Source: CAXTTV01 sp964247295
GTDB taxonomy: Bacteria > Chloroflexota > Ktedonobacteria > Ktedonobacterales > Ktedonobacteraceae
Direction: 5' to 3'
DNA length: 16,204 bases
Assembly (NCBI GenBank): GCA_964247295.1
Contig: CAXTTV010000111.1
Coordinates: 1 to 16,204 of the forward strand
The first letter of the stretch is position 1; each line of letters opens with the position of its first letter. Below the pieces are notes generated by a model. That model made no database searches. It was not told the DNA's origin and was given only the letters and a program-made list of their open reading frames with translations. Shown here in pieces: positions 1 through 8,147 of this stretch. The translations under genes were made by a program, and so were the position numbers.

Positions 1-380
1 AAACTGATAGTCAGCTTTCACAGAAAGGTATGCAACACCTGACAACTAGACCACTTGATGGTAAACAACAGTTCTATCTAGAGATCAAAGAATAAAGATA
101 GAAGGAAAAGAAGTGCTGGACTTGGAAGAAAATCCAGCGTTTTGAAAGGTTTGGCAATAACCTTGATTGGCACCTGGAACCACAATAAGAATTGTGTAGT
201 CAAAAAACTGTAAATCAGAAATTGGTTTTTGTCAATAGTACTACCTATCTTTTTCTTAATTACCCCATTATTTTAGAAAAACCCATTGAAGCTTTTAAAG
301 GAATAAAAATCTTTAAAATAATATAATGCTACTTTTATCTGCTGCCGGATACCTTATTTTCTTTCTGTGACAAGGTTGTA
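1..380. other. AT-rich gene-free leader
   Basis: This stretch is strongly AT-rich with many stops in all frames, and I see no convincing coding frame. It contains A/T runs and a TATAAT-like hexamer at 322-327 with no good -35 partner. I see no clear terminator for an upstream gene and no RNA gene. It is best read as the intergenic region upstream of the acyl-CoA synthetase gene. Confidence 0.6.
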
Positions 381-389
381 TGCTATGAT
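381..389 (+). promoter_or_regulatory. Extended -10 promoter for acyl-CoA synthetase gene
   Basis: The sequence TGCTATGAT matches the extended -10 pattern TGnTATAAT with one mismatch. I find no good -35 at 16-18 bp, which is common for extended -10 promoters. Transcription would begin near 396, leaving a leader of about 58 nt before the ATG at 455. That position argues against translation starting at the GTG at 398, which would sit almost on the transcript end. Confidence 0.45.
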
Positions 390-440
390 ACCTATGAGTG
401 GTCTCTCCCAACAATGCTGTTGTCTTGTACTCACAAATGA

Positions 441-446
441 AGGAGG
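441..446 (+). promoter_or_regulatory. Ribosome binding site deciding the start at 455
   Basis: A perfect AGGAGG lies 8 nt upstream of the ATG at 455. The in-frame GTG at 398, which would add 19 residues, has no comparable site. The ATG at 455 is therefore the preferred start. Confidence 0.8.
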
Positions 447-454
447 AAGATGAT

Positions 455-2137
455 ATGGCTACCTCGAAAACGCCAAATATGACGGATTATGAAGCGGAGC
501 GCCGTGATTTCCATTTAGAAGTGCCTGAACAATTCAATTTTGCTACCGACATCATTGGTACATGGGCCAGTGATCCCAGTAAGCTTGCGATGTGGTGGTT
601 GAGTCAGAAGGGTGAAGAGCGCAAGCTTACCTTCGCGCATTTCGCGGAACGCTCCAGCCGGGCGGCCAATGTTTTCGTGCAACTAGGTATCCAAAAGGGG
701 GATCGCGTCCTGGTCATGCTGCCACGGATTCCCGAATGGTGGGAGAGCATCCTGGGCCTGATGAAATTGGGAGCGATCCCTATTCCCTGCACCACCTTGT
801 TAACCCCAAATGATATCGAGTTTCGGGCGCGGATCGCTGAGCCCAAAGCCATTCTCTCCGATCATGAAGGAATGCAGAAGTACGAGCAGGTACGTCTCCA
901 GTGTAGTACCATCTCGCTGGCGATCGAGGTAGATACCATTGAAACAGCCATTGGAGCAAACTATACGCGATTAGTTAGGCAGGCCAGCCCGCAGTTTACA
1001 GGAGAGAAAACCAGGAGTGATGATCCCTGCCTGATCTATTTCACCTCGGGCACCGTTGGCTATCCCAAAATGGTTTTGCATACACAAGCTAGTTATCCAA
1101 TTGGGCATACCATTACTGGAAAATACTGGTTAGATCTGCATGAGGGTGATCTTGTTTGGAACGTATCGGAAGCGGGATGGGCAAAATTTGCCTGGAGCAA
1201 TCTATTTGGTCCGTGGATCATGGGAACCGCGATGTTTATTCAAGACTCCCGTGGCAAGTTTGATGCTATCGAAACGTTAGAGATGCTTCACAACTATCCC
1301 ATCACAACCTTATGTGCGCCTCCTACCGTGTATCGGATGTTGGTATTAGAGAAACCGTTAGCCTATTTCAAGGAGTATTCTCCAAAGGCTCTACGTCATT
1401 GTGTGGGGGCAGGAGAGCCGCTTAATCCAGAAGTCATTCATATATGGCAGGACACTACAGGAATGACCATTCGCGATGGTTATGGACAGACTGAGACCGT
1501 CCTGCTCTGTGGCAATTTTCCTCCAGTGGAGGTCAGACCCGGCTCCATGGGTAAACCCTCCCCCGGCTTCGATGTCAGCGTTATAGACCACGATGGTAGT
1601 GAACTCCCGGCCAACCAGGAGGGAGATATCGCCGTCCGGATCAAGCCACAGCGGCCCATTTGGATGTTCCAAGAGTATTGGCGCAACCCTGAAGCAACGG
1701 CGAATTGTATTCGTGGAGATTGGTATATCACCGGAGATCGGGCCTACAAAGATAAGGACGGGTATTTCTGGTTTGTTGGGAGGGCCGATGATGTCATCAT
1801 CTCCGCCGGGTACCGAATTGGACCATTTGAAGTGGAAAGCGCCCTCAAAGAGCATCCTGCTGTGGCGGAATCGGCTGTCGTCGCCAGCCCAGATGAAATG
1901 CGGGGGGAGATCGTCAAAGCCTTTGTGATCCTGGCATCAGGGCACGCTCCCTCACCAGAGCTCGCCAGTGAGATCCAGGAATACGTCAAGAAAGTAACGG
2001 CCCCCTACAAATACCCCCGTGAGATCGAGTTTGTCGAGAGCCTGCCCAAAACCATTTCCGGCAAAATCCGTCGGGTTGAGTTACGTGAGACCGAACGCCA
2101 GAAGAAAATGGGCAGATTTGACGTAGAACAATTTTAG
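455..2137 (+). CDS. AMP-forming acyl-CoA synthetase (ACSM-like)
   Basis: Predicted 560-residue cytoplasmic enzyme of the ANL adenylating superfamily. It would activate a carboxylic acid with ATP to an acyl-adenylate and transfer it to coenzyme A. Seen in the sequence: the phosphate-binding loop YFTSGTVGYPKM near residues 194-205, the GYGQTE motif starting near residue 342, the ribose-binding aspartate D428 in ITGDRA, the hinge stretch GRADDVIISAGYRIGP, and the C-terminal catalytic lysine K537 in ISGKIRR. Length and motif order are complete for the family. The segment GWAKFAWSNLFGPW resembles medium-chain (ACSM-type) synthetases more than classical acetyl-CoA synthetase, which is about 650 residues. 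The exact acid cannot be read from sequence; acetate, propionate, a medium-chain or an aromatic acid are all possible. It has its own promoter and a strong terminator, so it appears monocistronic. Confidence 0.9.
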   Translation: MATSKTPNMTDYEAERRDFHLEVPEQFNFATDIIGTWASDPSKLAMWWLSQKGEERKLTFAHFAERSSRAANVFVQLGIQKGDRVLVMLPRIPEWWESILGLMKLGAIPIPCTTLLTPNDIEFRARIAEPKAILSDHEGMQKYEQVRLQCSTISLAIEVDTIETAIGANYTRLVRQASPQFTGEKTRSDDPCLIYFTSGTVGYPKMVLHTQASYPIGHTITGKYWLDLHEGDLVWNVSEAGWAKFAWSNLFGPWIMGTAMFIQDSRGKFDAIETLEMLHNYPITTLCAPPTVYRMLVLEKPLAYFKEYSPKALRHCVGAGEPLNPEVIHIWQDTTGMTIRDGYGQTETVLLCGNFPPVEVRPGSMGKPSPGFDVSVIDHDGSELPANQEGDIAVRIKPQRPIWMFQEYWRNPEATANCIRGDWYITGDRAYKDKDGYFWFVGRADDVIISAGYRIGPFEVESALKEHPAVAESAVVASPDEMRGEIVKAFVILASGHAPSPELASEIQEYVKKVTAPYKYPREIEFVESLPKTISGKIRRVELRETERQKKMGRFDVEQF

Positions 2138-2168
2138 TCGTTTAATCATTAACGTACATGTATGCTGT

Positions 2169-2232
2169 TTGTGGCATTGTCCTGCTCTCCATTCCAAAAA
2201 AGCAGGACAATGCCACAATCTCAATTTTTTCT
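2169..2232 (+). terminator. Intrinsic terminator with perfect 18-bp stem
   Basis: Arms at 2169-2186 and 2201-2218 are exact reverse complements over 18 bp (core TGGCATTGTCCTGCT), separated by a 14-nt loop. A T-rich tract follows at 2225-2232. The stem is unusually long and perfect. It separates the acyl-CoA synthetase gene from the permease gene. Confidence 0.85.
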
Positions 2233-2253
2233 CAAAAGGATGGTTAACGGTTT

Positions 2254-4275
2254 ATGGCACAGGATGCTGTAGCGTTACCGAATGAAGTTTCGGCTGGTGA
2301 GCATCATGATCAAAAAAATATGCTCGGTCCGCTGTTATGCTGGGCTGTAGTCTTCGCAGATATCGGTACATCTGTTTACTATACGCCGGGTATTTTGTAC
2401 GGTTCTGTAAAGAGCCTTGCAGGTTTTTTTGTATTGCTAACCATGTCAGTTTTTATTTTGCTGGCTTTGAAATATGTCGAGGTGACACAGCGTTTTTCGC
2501 AAGGAGGCGGAGTCGTCACCGTCGCGGCGATCGCGATCAATCCCTGGGTTGGTGCCCTGGGTGGAATGTTCATTCTGGTCGATTACTTTCTGACGGCTGC
2601 GATTAGTTGTCTTTCAGGTATGCAGTACCTGAGTGTGGTCTTTCCCCCACTTGGAGCTATCGTCAATCTTCCAGAGTTGGGGAATGTGCAGCTTGTAATG
2701 CTGATTGTGACCGTCGTTGTGTTGCTCCTGCTTGGGCTTCTCAACTGGGTTGGCATCAGTGAGAGCGCGAAGGTGAGCCTGGTTGGTGCCTGTATCGCTT
2801 TCGTAAGCGATCTGGCGATCCTATTTACGGTTTTTTCGCATCTGTCGTTTGGTCAATTCTTGGGGCTTTTCTCTCAGATGTTTACGCGCGGCTCGTTAAC
2901 TCCTCTCTCCTTTCTTGTCGGGTTTGCCGGGGCATTTCTGGCCTTCTCGGGCCTGGAGAGCATCTCGCAATTGTCTCCTGTGATGAGGCGACCGCATAAA
3001 AGGGTCGCGGGGATCGCCATGCTGCTGGTTGTGCTGACGATCGGTCTGACCAGTCCTCTGTTGGCGATGCTTTCCACGTTGCTTCTACCAAATCAGGCGG
3101 CAGATCCCATTCAGTCATCGCAGATCATCTCGTTGCTGGCCGGTCACTGGGGAAATATTTTTCTCCAGACTGAGGTTGCGATCAGTGCCAGTGCTTTATT
3201 GGTCTTCGCCAGTAATACCGCGATCATTGGTGCCTATCATGTGTTTATCGCGCTCTCTCGCATGGAGTTTCTGCCCGATTTTATTCTCAAGCGTAACAGA
3301 CTGCGCGATACCCCTCACTACTCGATTATGTTAGCGACCGGTATTCCGGTTATGATATTGATCCTGGTGTTGGGGAATATTACGCTGTTGGGAGATATGT
3401 ACGCATTTGGTTTATTGGGAGCTTTCTCGCTTACCTGCCTGGGAGTTGATATTGTGCGGGCGCGTGAATGGCGACATGCCCAGCAACGCCGTGTTCAATT
3501 GAACGAGCAGAAAAATGCGTTTATGCATTTTGATGTTCATGACAATGAGTCGAAAGCAGCGGTGCTGAAGGATAGGGCAGTCCCGCTCAACGGATCTATG
3601 TCAATAGAGCACGAGCGCGAGGGCGAGACCTATGGATTAAAATTTCAGATTATGTTTGTGCTAGGCATTCTGACAACGATCCTTGTAACCATCGCCTGGG
3701 GGACAAATCTCATAGCCAAGCCTGATGCAACCCTTTTTGGCGGGGGAGTCACGATACTTGGTATGGGGATCGCTTACATTAATTATCGTCAGACGCAGAA
3801 GAGTGGACGGGTTCCGGTACCGGTCGCGATCAGGCAGGTGTATGAGCGTCTGCCCAACGCGACAATGGCGATCCTGATCGACGGCTATGAAGATAATAAA
3901 GCGGTGATTAAATCAGCCATGAAGAATAGTGATCCCGAAAACCCTGTGGTTTTTGTGTTTGTGGGAAAGAAACGGGAGCGCGCCGACTCTCCTCGTATGA
4001 TGGAGATTATCGATCCCTATAACGAAAATGCTGGAGCCAGACAAGCTTTTGGTAAAGCCGAGCATCTGGCGCTCAACGCGAAATTCCAGAAACGCTACTA
4101 TGTGTACACCGAGGGTGATCCAGACACTGTAGCGACCGTCTGGCGCAATGTGCATCCGCACGATACGATACTCAGCCCGAAGCTAACCGAGAAGATCGTG
4201 AATATCAATCCCGATCGCATTCGGTACGAAATCACCAGTGGGGGCAAACTGGCCCACCTGCTGAAAAGTTGGTAG
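2254..4275 (+). CDS. APC-superfamily permease, KUP/KimA-like
   Basis: Predicted 673-residue integral membrane transporter. Roughly the first 400 residues hold closely spaced hydrophobic helices. Conserved patches are ADIGTSVYYTPG in helix 1 (residues 35-46), the QGGGVVTVAA turn, FILVDYFLTAAISCLSG, FLAFSGLESISQLSP and ASNTAIIGAYHVFIALSR. Helix 1 recalls both the GDIGTSPLY motif of Kup potassium transporters and amino-acid permeases, and the overall pattern resembles the KimA/YdaO group of potassium importers. A charged stretch near residues 400-465 looks cytosolic and is followed by two further helices. A soluble C-terminal domain of about 150 residues (from about 520) carries MAILIDGYEDN and VVFVFVGKKRE strands that could form a USP-like or nucleotide-sensing fold. 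The substrate is unproven: potassium or an amino acid. The Shine-Dalgarno sequence AAAGGA at 2235-2240 is rather distant, 13 nt from the ATG. Confidence 0.8.
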   Translation: MAQDAVALPNEVSAGEHHDQKNMLGPLLCWAVVFADIGTSVYYTPGILYGSVKSLAGFFVLLTMSVFILLALKYVEVTQRFSQGGGVVTVAAIAINPWVGALGGMFILVDYFLTAAISCLSGMQYLSVVFPPLGAIVNLPELGNVQLVMLIVTVVVLLLLGLLNWVGISESAKVSLVGACIAFVSDLAILFTVFSHLSFGQFLGLFSQMFTRGSLTPLSFLVGFAGAFLAFSGLESISQLSPVMRRPHKRVAGIAMLLVVLTIGLTSPLLAMLSTLLLPNQAADPIQSSQIISLLAGHWGNIFLQTEVAISASALLVFASNTAIIGAYHVFIALSRMEFLPDFILKRNRLRDTPHYSIMLATGIPVMILILVLGNITLLGDMYAFGLLGAFSLTCLGVDIVRAREWRHAQQRRVQLNEQKNAFMHFDVHDNESKAAVLKDRAVPLNGSMSIEHEREGETYGLKFQIMFVLGILTTILVTIAWGTNLIAKPDATLFGGGVTILGMGIAYINYRQTQKSGRVPVPVAIRQVYERLPNATMAILIDGYEDNKAVIKSAMKNSDPENPVVFVFVGKKRERADSPRMMEIIDPYNENAGARQAFGKAEHLALNAKFQKRYYVYTEGDPDTVATVWRNVHPHDTILSPKLTEKIVNINPDRIRYEITSGGKLAHLLKSW

Positions 4276-4287
4276 ACACGTTTGCAT

Positions 4288-4317
4288 ATGACATTTCAGG
4301 TCGTCATGTATTACAAT
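4288..4317 (+). promoter_or_regulatory. Candidate SigA-type promoter upstream of the oxygenase-like gene
   Basis: ATGACA (4288-4293) and TACAAT (4312-4317) are spaced by 18 bp, each one or two mismatches from consensus. The start of transcription would be near 4324, giving a leader of about 155 nt before the ATG at 4479. No clear terminator separates the permease gene from this promoter, so read-through is possible. Confidence 0.35.
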
Positions 4318-4478
4318 AGGGAAGGTAAGTTGCGAACAGCCCGAGCCTTGATCAGATTTTCCAACTGTCTGAACGTTCCTCACGTAGAAAAAATACGGTG
4401 GAAGCAAGCTGAGATTTACCTATAAACACGTATCTTTAGTGGTAGTTTTTTTACTCAGGTATGTAAGGAGTTTTCCCG

Positions 4479-5117
4479 ATGCACGTCAAATTGGACGTTC
4501 TTAAAGAGAAGGGTTTTGTTGTCCTGCGCGATTATGCTGGACCTATGGTCCCTCCCGAGGAGTGGGAAGGTCTGGAATATATGGATTGGAAAAGCGGTGG
4601 TGATACGAATTTCGCTCCGATCGCTTCAGCCTTTGGCGAGATGGAGTGCCATGGTTTCTGGGATCATGGGAAGCCCGACAAGGATGGTATCTGGACCACG
4701 AACGCTGAAAAGTGCCCGACCCTGGTTCAATGGGTGAAAAATGTTGGTGCTAACTACGGACGTGTACGTATCATTAAGCTGAACCCCAACACTGATCCTG
4801 AGACGATCCACAACTTGCATCTGGATGATAACAATCGTCTGAACCCTGATGGTCAGGGTTGGGTTGTGCGCGCCTGGCTGGAGCTGAGCGACGATCCCAA
4901 TTCTTTCATGGTGCTACGAGAAAATAAAGACGATCCTTCTACCGAGTCCCGCGTCTCTATGCCAAAGAACCGTCAGTTGGTCATCGATTCGCAACGGCTG
5001 TGGCATGCGGCCTACCATCCCGGTCCTAAGCCCCGCTACGCCCTGATCGTCTCGTTCGAGAGCGGTGAGGCGCTGGAGAAGTGGATCGAGAGCCAGTTGC
5101 CCGCTTCTGTCCACTAG
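4479..5117 (+). CDS. Putative 2-oxoglutarate/Fe(II) oxygenase-like protein
   Basis: Predicted soluble protein of 212 residues, with no signal peptide or membrane segment. I do not recognise the exact family. The C-terminal half carries a possible iron-binding triad and cosubstrate-binding arginine: H114-x-D116 in NLHLDDN, H176 in RLWHAAYHPG, and R186 ten residues later in KPRYALIVSFE. Order and spacing fit double-stranded beta-helix oxygenases of the aspartyl/prolyl hydroxylase type, where the arginine that binds the 2-oxoglutarate carboxylate follows the distal histidine by 9-10 residues. H180 could substitute for H176. The N-terminal half is rich in aromatic and acidic residues (EEWEGLEYMDW). 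If the assignment holds it would hydroxylate an unknown substrate. The start is supported by AAGGAG 9 nt upstream of the ATG. It stands alone, between a candidate promoter and a terminator. The gene is secure (0.9); the function is much less so. Confidence 0.6.
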   Translation: MHVKLDVLKEKGFVVLRDYAGPMVPPEEWEGLEYMDWKSGGDTNFAPIASAFGEMECHGFWDHGKPDKDGIWTTNAEKCPTLVQWVKNVGANYGRVRIIKLNPNTDPETIHNLHLDDNNRLNPDGQGWVVRAWLELSDDPNSFMVLRENKDDPSTESRVSMPKNRQLVIDSQRLWHAAYHPGPKPRYALIVSFESGEALEKWIESQLPASVH

Positions 5118-5156
5118 ATTAGAAAACCTTTCTCTCTGTCCCCCATAGAGAATGTA

Positions 5157-5195
5157 AAAGAGTCGACGTAGCAATCGCCACGTCGGCTCTTTTTG
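5157..5195 (+). terminator. Intrinsic terminator after the oxygenase-like gene
   Basis: AGAGTCGACGT (5159-5169) pairs with ACGTCGGCTCT (5180-5190), with one G-U pair and a 10-nt loop, and runs into a T tract (5190-5194). Flanking A and T runs extend the stem. Its GACG/CGTC core resembles the terminator at 10640. Confidence 0.8.
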
Positions 5196-5261
5196 TGTCA
5201 CTCCGAGCTTTTTCTCGCTCTAGATTATAATTTCAATATCCAAGAAATAGTAAAATAAAAT

Positions 5262-5280
5262 TCAAGATTTTCTCAAGATT
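5262..5280 (+). promoter_or_regulatory. Direct repeat, candidate OmpR/PhoB-type binding site
   Basis: TCAAGATT occurs twice, at 5262-5269 and 5273-5280, an 11-bp period. A weaker match, CCAAGAAA, lies at 5240-5247, two periods upstream. OmpR/PhoB-family regulators bind direct repeats with an 11-bp period, and the gene just downstream encodes such a regulator, so autoregulation is a reasonable inference. A -10-like TATAAG lies at 5324-5329, but I see no strong -35. Confidence 0.4.
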
Positions 5281-5362
5281 GTCTCTGAGGCATATGAAGA
5301 TATTGCGCCGGTATCTTATCTGATATAAGCTATAGCTACTATGCGATGGAGAACATAAGCTG

Positions 5363-6124
5363 ATGCCCCAGAAAGTATTAATCATCGAAGATGAAGATGG
5401 TATTATTCACTTGCTCAGGCTTTATCTAAAAGATGCTGGGTTTGAGGTTGTGGTCGCTAAAGATGGGGCCGATGGCCTAGCTCTGCATGCTCGTGAGAAG
5501 CCAGATCTTGTATTGCTAGATGTAATGCTTCCGGCAATCGACGGGTTTGAAGTCTGCCGTAGAATTCGCGAGTGGTCCCGCACCCCGATCCTGATGTTAA
5601 CGGCGCGTGGTGATGAGGAGGATCGCATCAAAGGGTTGGATTGGGGGGCCGATGACTATATCGTGAAGCCATTCGGCCCTCGCGAGGTCGTGAGCCGTGT
5701 CCGGGCGATCCTGCGTCGATTTGAGAACGCCGTTGATGGGCCAGTCGTTCCATCTTCTTCGGGAGAACAGAGTAAATCGGTAGAGAAACAGCAACTGGTG
5801 TTTCCAGGTCTATGTATTGATCTTCCTGGGCGACGAGTGGAAGTAAATGGGGTTGAGATCGCCCTGACCCCAACGGAGTTTGATCTGCTGGTCCTGATGG
5901 CGCATTCCCCAGAGCGAGTATTTACCCGTGAGATCCTAATGAATAAAATCTGGGGATATGATTATTATGGTGATGGTCATATTGTTGATGTGCATATCAG
6001 CGCGCTTCGTAAAAAACTGGAGGCACATATGGAGCAGCGATACATAAAGACTGTCTGGCGTGTTGGTTATAAGTTTGAGACCGGAACCAGAGACACACGA
6101 TTGTCCACTGGGTCAGATCGGTAA
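5363..6124 (+). CDS. OmpR/PhoB-family response regulator
   Basis: 253-residue DNA-binding transcription regulator of a two-component system. The receiver domain (about residues 3-120) has the acidic pair E9/D10, phospho-acceptor D53 in LLDVMLP, the switch threonine T80 in LMLTAR and K102 in VKPF, all as expected for an active receiver. A polar linker (about 122-145) leads to a winged-helix domain (about 150-243) with PTEFDLLVLMA, the VDVHISALRKKLE recognition helix and the terminal VGYKFE hairpin. The ATG at 5363 is preceded by a modest GGAGA. The kinase gene begins 5 bp after the stop, so the two form an operon and very probably a cognate pair. Target genes are unknown; nearby direct repeats suggest self-regulation. 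Confidence 0.95.
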   Translation: MPQKVLIIEDEDGIIHLLRLYLKDAGFEVVVAKDGADGLALHAREKPDLVLLDVMLPAIDGFEVCRRIREWSRTPILMLTARGDEEDRIKGLDWGADDYIVKPFGPREVVSRVRAILRRFENAVDGPVVPSSSGEQSKSVEKQQLVFPGLCIDLPGRRVEVNGVEIALTPTEFDLLVLMAHSPERVFTREILMNKIWGYDYYGDGHIVDVHISALRKKLEAHMEQRYIKTVWRVGYKFETGTRDTRLSTGSDR

Positions 6125-6129
6125 AAAAG

Positions 6130-7803
6130 ATGAGTATGAGTCAAAAAGCGCGGGATGTAGGGAAAGGGATAGAGGCCCCTCGGGATCTTGCGGGCGCGGT
6201 CACACAGAAAATTGCCAGGCAGGGAACCGCGAGCAAAAAGCGTGGCCACAGTATTCGCTGGCGGCTGGCCCTGGGCTCCATTCTGATCTCGCTTTTGGCG
6301 ACCACTTTGCTGTCATTAGCGATATTGCTGGCTGTGAACCATTATTATAGTGTGGATCAGCGGACCAGATTACAGGCCCTCTCCGTTCAGACGAGCCAAC
6401 AGATTGGGAGCCATGTTACTAATACTACCAGGGTCGCGGATGCCGCGACCAGTACGTTGAGGACAGAAGATGGCAACAATCAAAGCAACTATTTAACGTT
6501 GGTCTATGCCAGACGGTTTGTCAATGGGAAGCGGCAGCCCGGTGGCATTGTCTACCCACCGTCTTTTGGGAAGCTGCCAGGCATCTATAAATACCTTTTC
6601 TCCTTGATTGATCCTACCGCGAACCAGACGACCTCCACACAGATCGGTCGTGCTGTGAGTCAAGGCTTTCGGGGGATCAGCGTGATTGATGAGATTCAGC
6701 AGAACCGCCCCGGCCCACTACCACGCCCATTTGTAGTGCAGCCGATCCGCATGGATGGAACCCAAAATGGTCGGGTCGTCGGTGTGCTGCTGATGATCCC
6801 CCGTTCCGCCGCAGATAATAGTCTTCCTCCTTTTCTCGCCACCGTGCAGGCGTTTGTTTTGATCATCGCGATTGTGGTAGCGGGTATCTCTGCTCTGGCG
6901 GCCCTGCTTTTCGCTCGTACAATCACCCGACCTCTGGTTGCCCTCACAAATGCCGCCCAGGTTATGGCGGCTGGAGATTACAGTACTCGTGTCAAAACCG
7001 AGGCAAAAGGTGAGCTGGGCGCTCTGGCTGAGGCTTTTAACGATATGGCGATCCAGCTAGAGCGAGACATCAATGAACTGCAACAGCAAGAGATCTGGCG
7101 ACGCGAACTTATCATGAATATCACCCATGATCTGGCGACGCCGCTTACCGCCATTGCCGGTCTCGGTGAGTCTCTTGTGGATGGGGTGAATCAGAGCCGC
7201 GAAGATTACGAGACCGCTGGCCGTATTATCAATCGGGAAACTCTGCGCCTGCATCGTCTGGTGAAGGATCTGCATCTGATGGCGAAAATGGAATCGCACG
7301 CGATTGAGCCAGATATGGTGCCAGTCCGATTAGCCAGTCTGGTGGACGATGTCCTGGCTGTTTTGGTGCCTGAGTTTGAGCGGAACAATGTAGAGCCGCG
7401 TAACCTTGTTTCCTTTGATCTGCCTCAGGTCCAGGCTGATCCCGATATGCTCTCGCGAGTCTTCTCAAATCTGTGTAGTAACGCGGTTCGCCACACGCCT
7501 TCCGGGGGATTTGTGCAGATTGAGGCGGTGGAGGCCCATGGGTTACTATATATTGCCGTTACTGATAGCGGTGAGGGGATTCCACCGGAGGCTTTGAGGC
7601 GCGTCTTTGATCGCTTCTTTCGAGCTGATAGCGCCCGGCAATCTAAAATAGGTGGTAGTGGTTTGGGATTGGCGATCGTCAAGGCGATCGTGGAGGCCCA
7701 GGGTGGGAAAATCTGGGCCGAGAACGTTCCCGAAGGGGGAGCCCGTCTGATTTTTACCCTGCACCTTTCCCCTCAGAAACCCATATTGTCTCAACAGGGA
7801 TAG
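6130..7803 (+). CDS. Membrane-bound sensor histidine kinase with HAMP domain
   Basis: 557-residue kinase, partner of the regulator 5 bp upstream. The order is: basic cytosolic N-tail (1-45), TM1 (about 47-69), extracytoplasmic sensor (about 70-238), TM2 (about 240-262), HAMP (about 267-320, from ITRPLVALTNAAQ), dimerisation/phospho-acceptor domain with H333 in NITHDLATPLTAI, and an ATPase domain with N-box NLCSNAVRHT, G1 box DSGEGIPPEALRRVFDRFF and G2 box GGSGLGLAIVKAIVEAQGG. The H-box has alanine (HDLATPL) where most kinases have arginine or lysine (HELRTPL). The sensor may be a Cache-like fold, but I cannot name a ligand. A second in-frame ATG at 6136 is an alternative start; neither has a strong Shine-Dalgarno sequence. 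Confidence 0.93.
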   Translation: MSMSQKARDVGKGIEAPRDLAGAVTQKIARQGTASKKRGHSIRWRLALGSILISLLATTLLSLAILLAVNHYYSVDQRTRLQALSVQTSQQIGSHVTNTTRVADAATSTLRTEDGNNQSNYLTLVYARRFVNGKRQPGGIVYPPSFGKLPGIYKYLFSLIDPTANQTTSTQIGRAVSQGFRGISVIDEIQQNRPGPLPRPFVVQPIRMDGTQNGRVVGVLLMIPRSAADNSLPPFLATVQAFVLIIAIVVAGISALAALLFARTITRPLVALTNAAQVMAAGDYSTRVKTEAKGELGALAEAFNDMAIQLERDINELQQQEIWRRELIMNITHDLATPLTAIAGLGESLVDGVNQSREDYETAGRIINRETLRLHRLVKDLHLMAKMESHAIEPDMVPVRLASLVDDVLAVLVPEFERNNVEPRNLVSFDLPQVQADPDMLSRVFSNLCSNAVRHTPSGGFVQIEAVEAHGLLYIAVTDSGEGIPPEALRRVFDRFFRADSARQSKIGGSGLGLAIVKAIVEAQGGKIWAENVPEGGARLIFTLHLSPQKPILSQQG

Positions 7804-8147
7804 CCCTTTTGCATCTTTGTTACAATTATTCCTCTGTAAAGGTGTTAAAATAACAGCGGTCTTTGGCAAAAGTATAGAGAAACGGATCGCAATCGCCGAT
7901 AAAGATAAAAAAGCGTGTTAAAAAAATAGGGAGATTTGAGGTCTACCAGCCTCGCAAGTAAGCGTCTCTGTTAGGGAAAAAGATCGGGAGTCGAATGAGG
8001 TAGTGTGCCCGTGGCAAAGGGGATCGAGCCTGTTTCAATTGCCAGGGTCCATCTTCCCTCCAACCCTGGTGCGTTTCCCACCTTTGAGAATTTTCCAATA
8101 GAATCGCAGACTGCTCTCCTTCGTTAAAATCGTAAAAAGGATAATAT
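7804..8147. other. 344-bp gene-free spacer between two kinase genes
   Basis: I find no credible coding frame here and no strong intrinsic terminator for the upstream operon. The region is A-rich around 7905-7930 and then GC-richer from about 7940 to 8075. CCAGGGT (8042-8048) and ACCCTGG (8063-8069) form a 7-bp hairpin with a 14-nt loop and no T tract, so it may be leader structure of the 8148 gene. AAAAGG at 8135-8140 is the ribosome site of that gene. I could not match the region to a known riboswitch. Confidence 0.4.

Noticed and set aside
398..454. GTG start at 398 for the acyl-CoA synthetase, adding 19 residues
   Set aside because: A perfect AGGAGG lies 8 nt before the ATG at 455, and the promoter at 381-389 would start transcription almost at 398.
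1391..1855. Long minus-strand open frame opposite the acyl-CoA synthetase
   Set aside because: It lies wholly inside a gene with complete family motifs, has no ribosome site and no recognisable protein pattern.
7546..7869. 107-codon minus-strand open frame over the end of the histidine kinase gene
   Set aside because: It is the antisense of the ATPase domain, with atypical composition and no support for translation.
8042..8069. CCAGGGT/ACCCTGG hairpin as a terminator for the two-component operon
   Set aside because: It lies about 240 nt after the stop codon, and no T tract follows.
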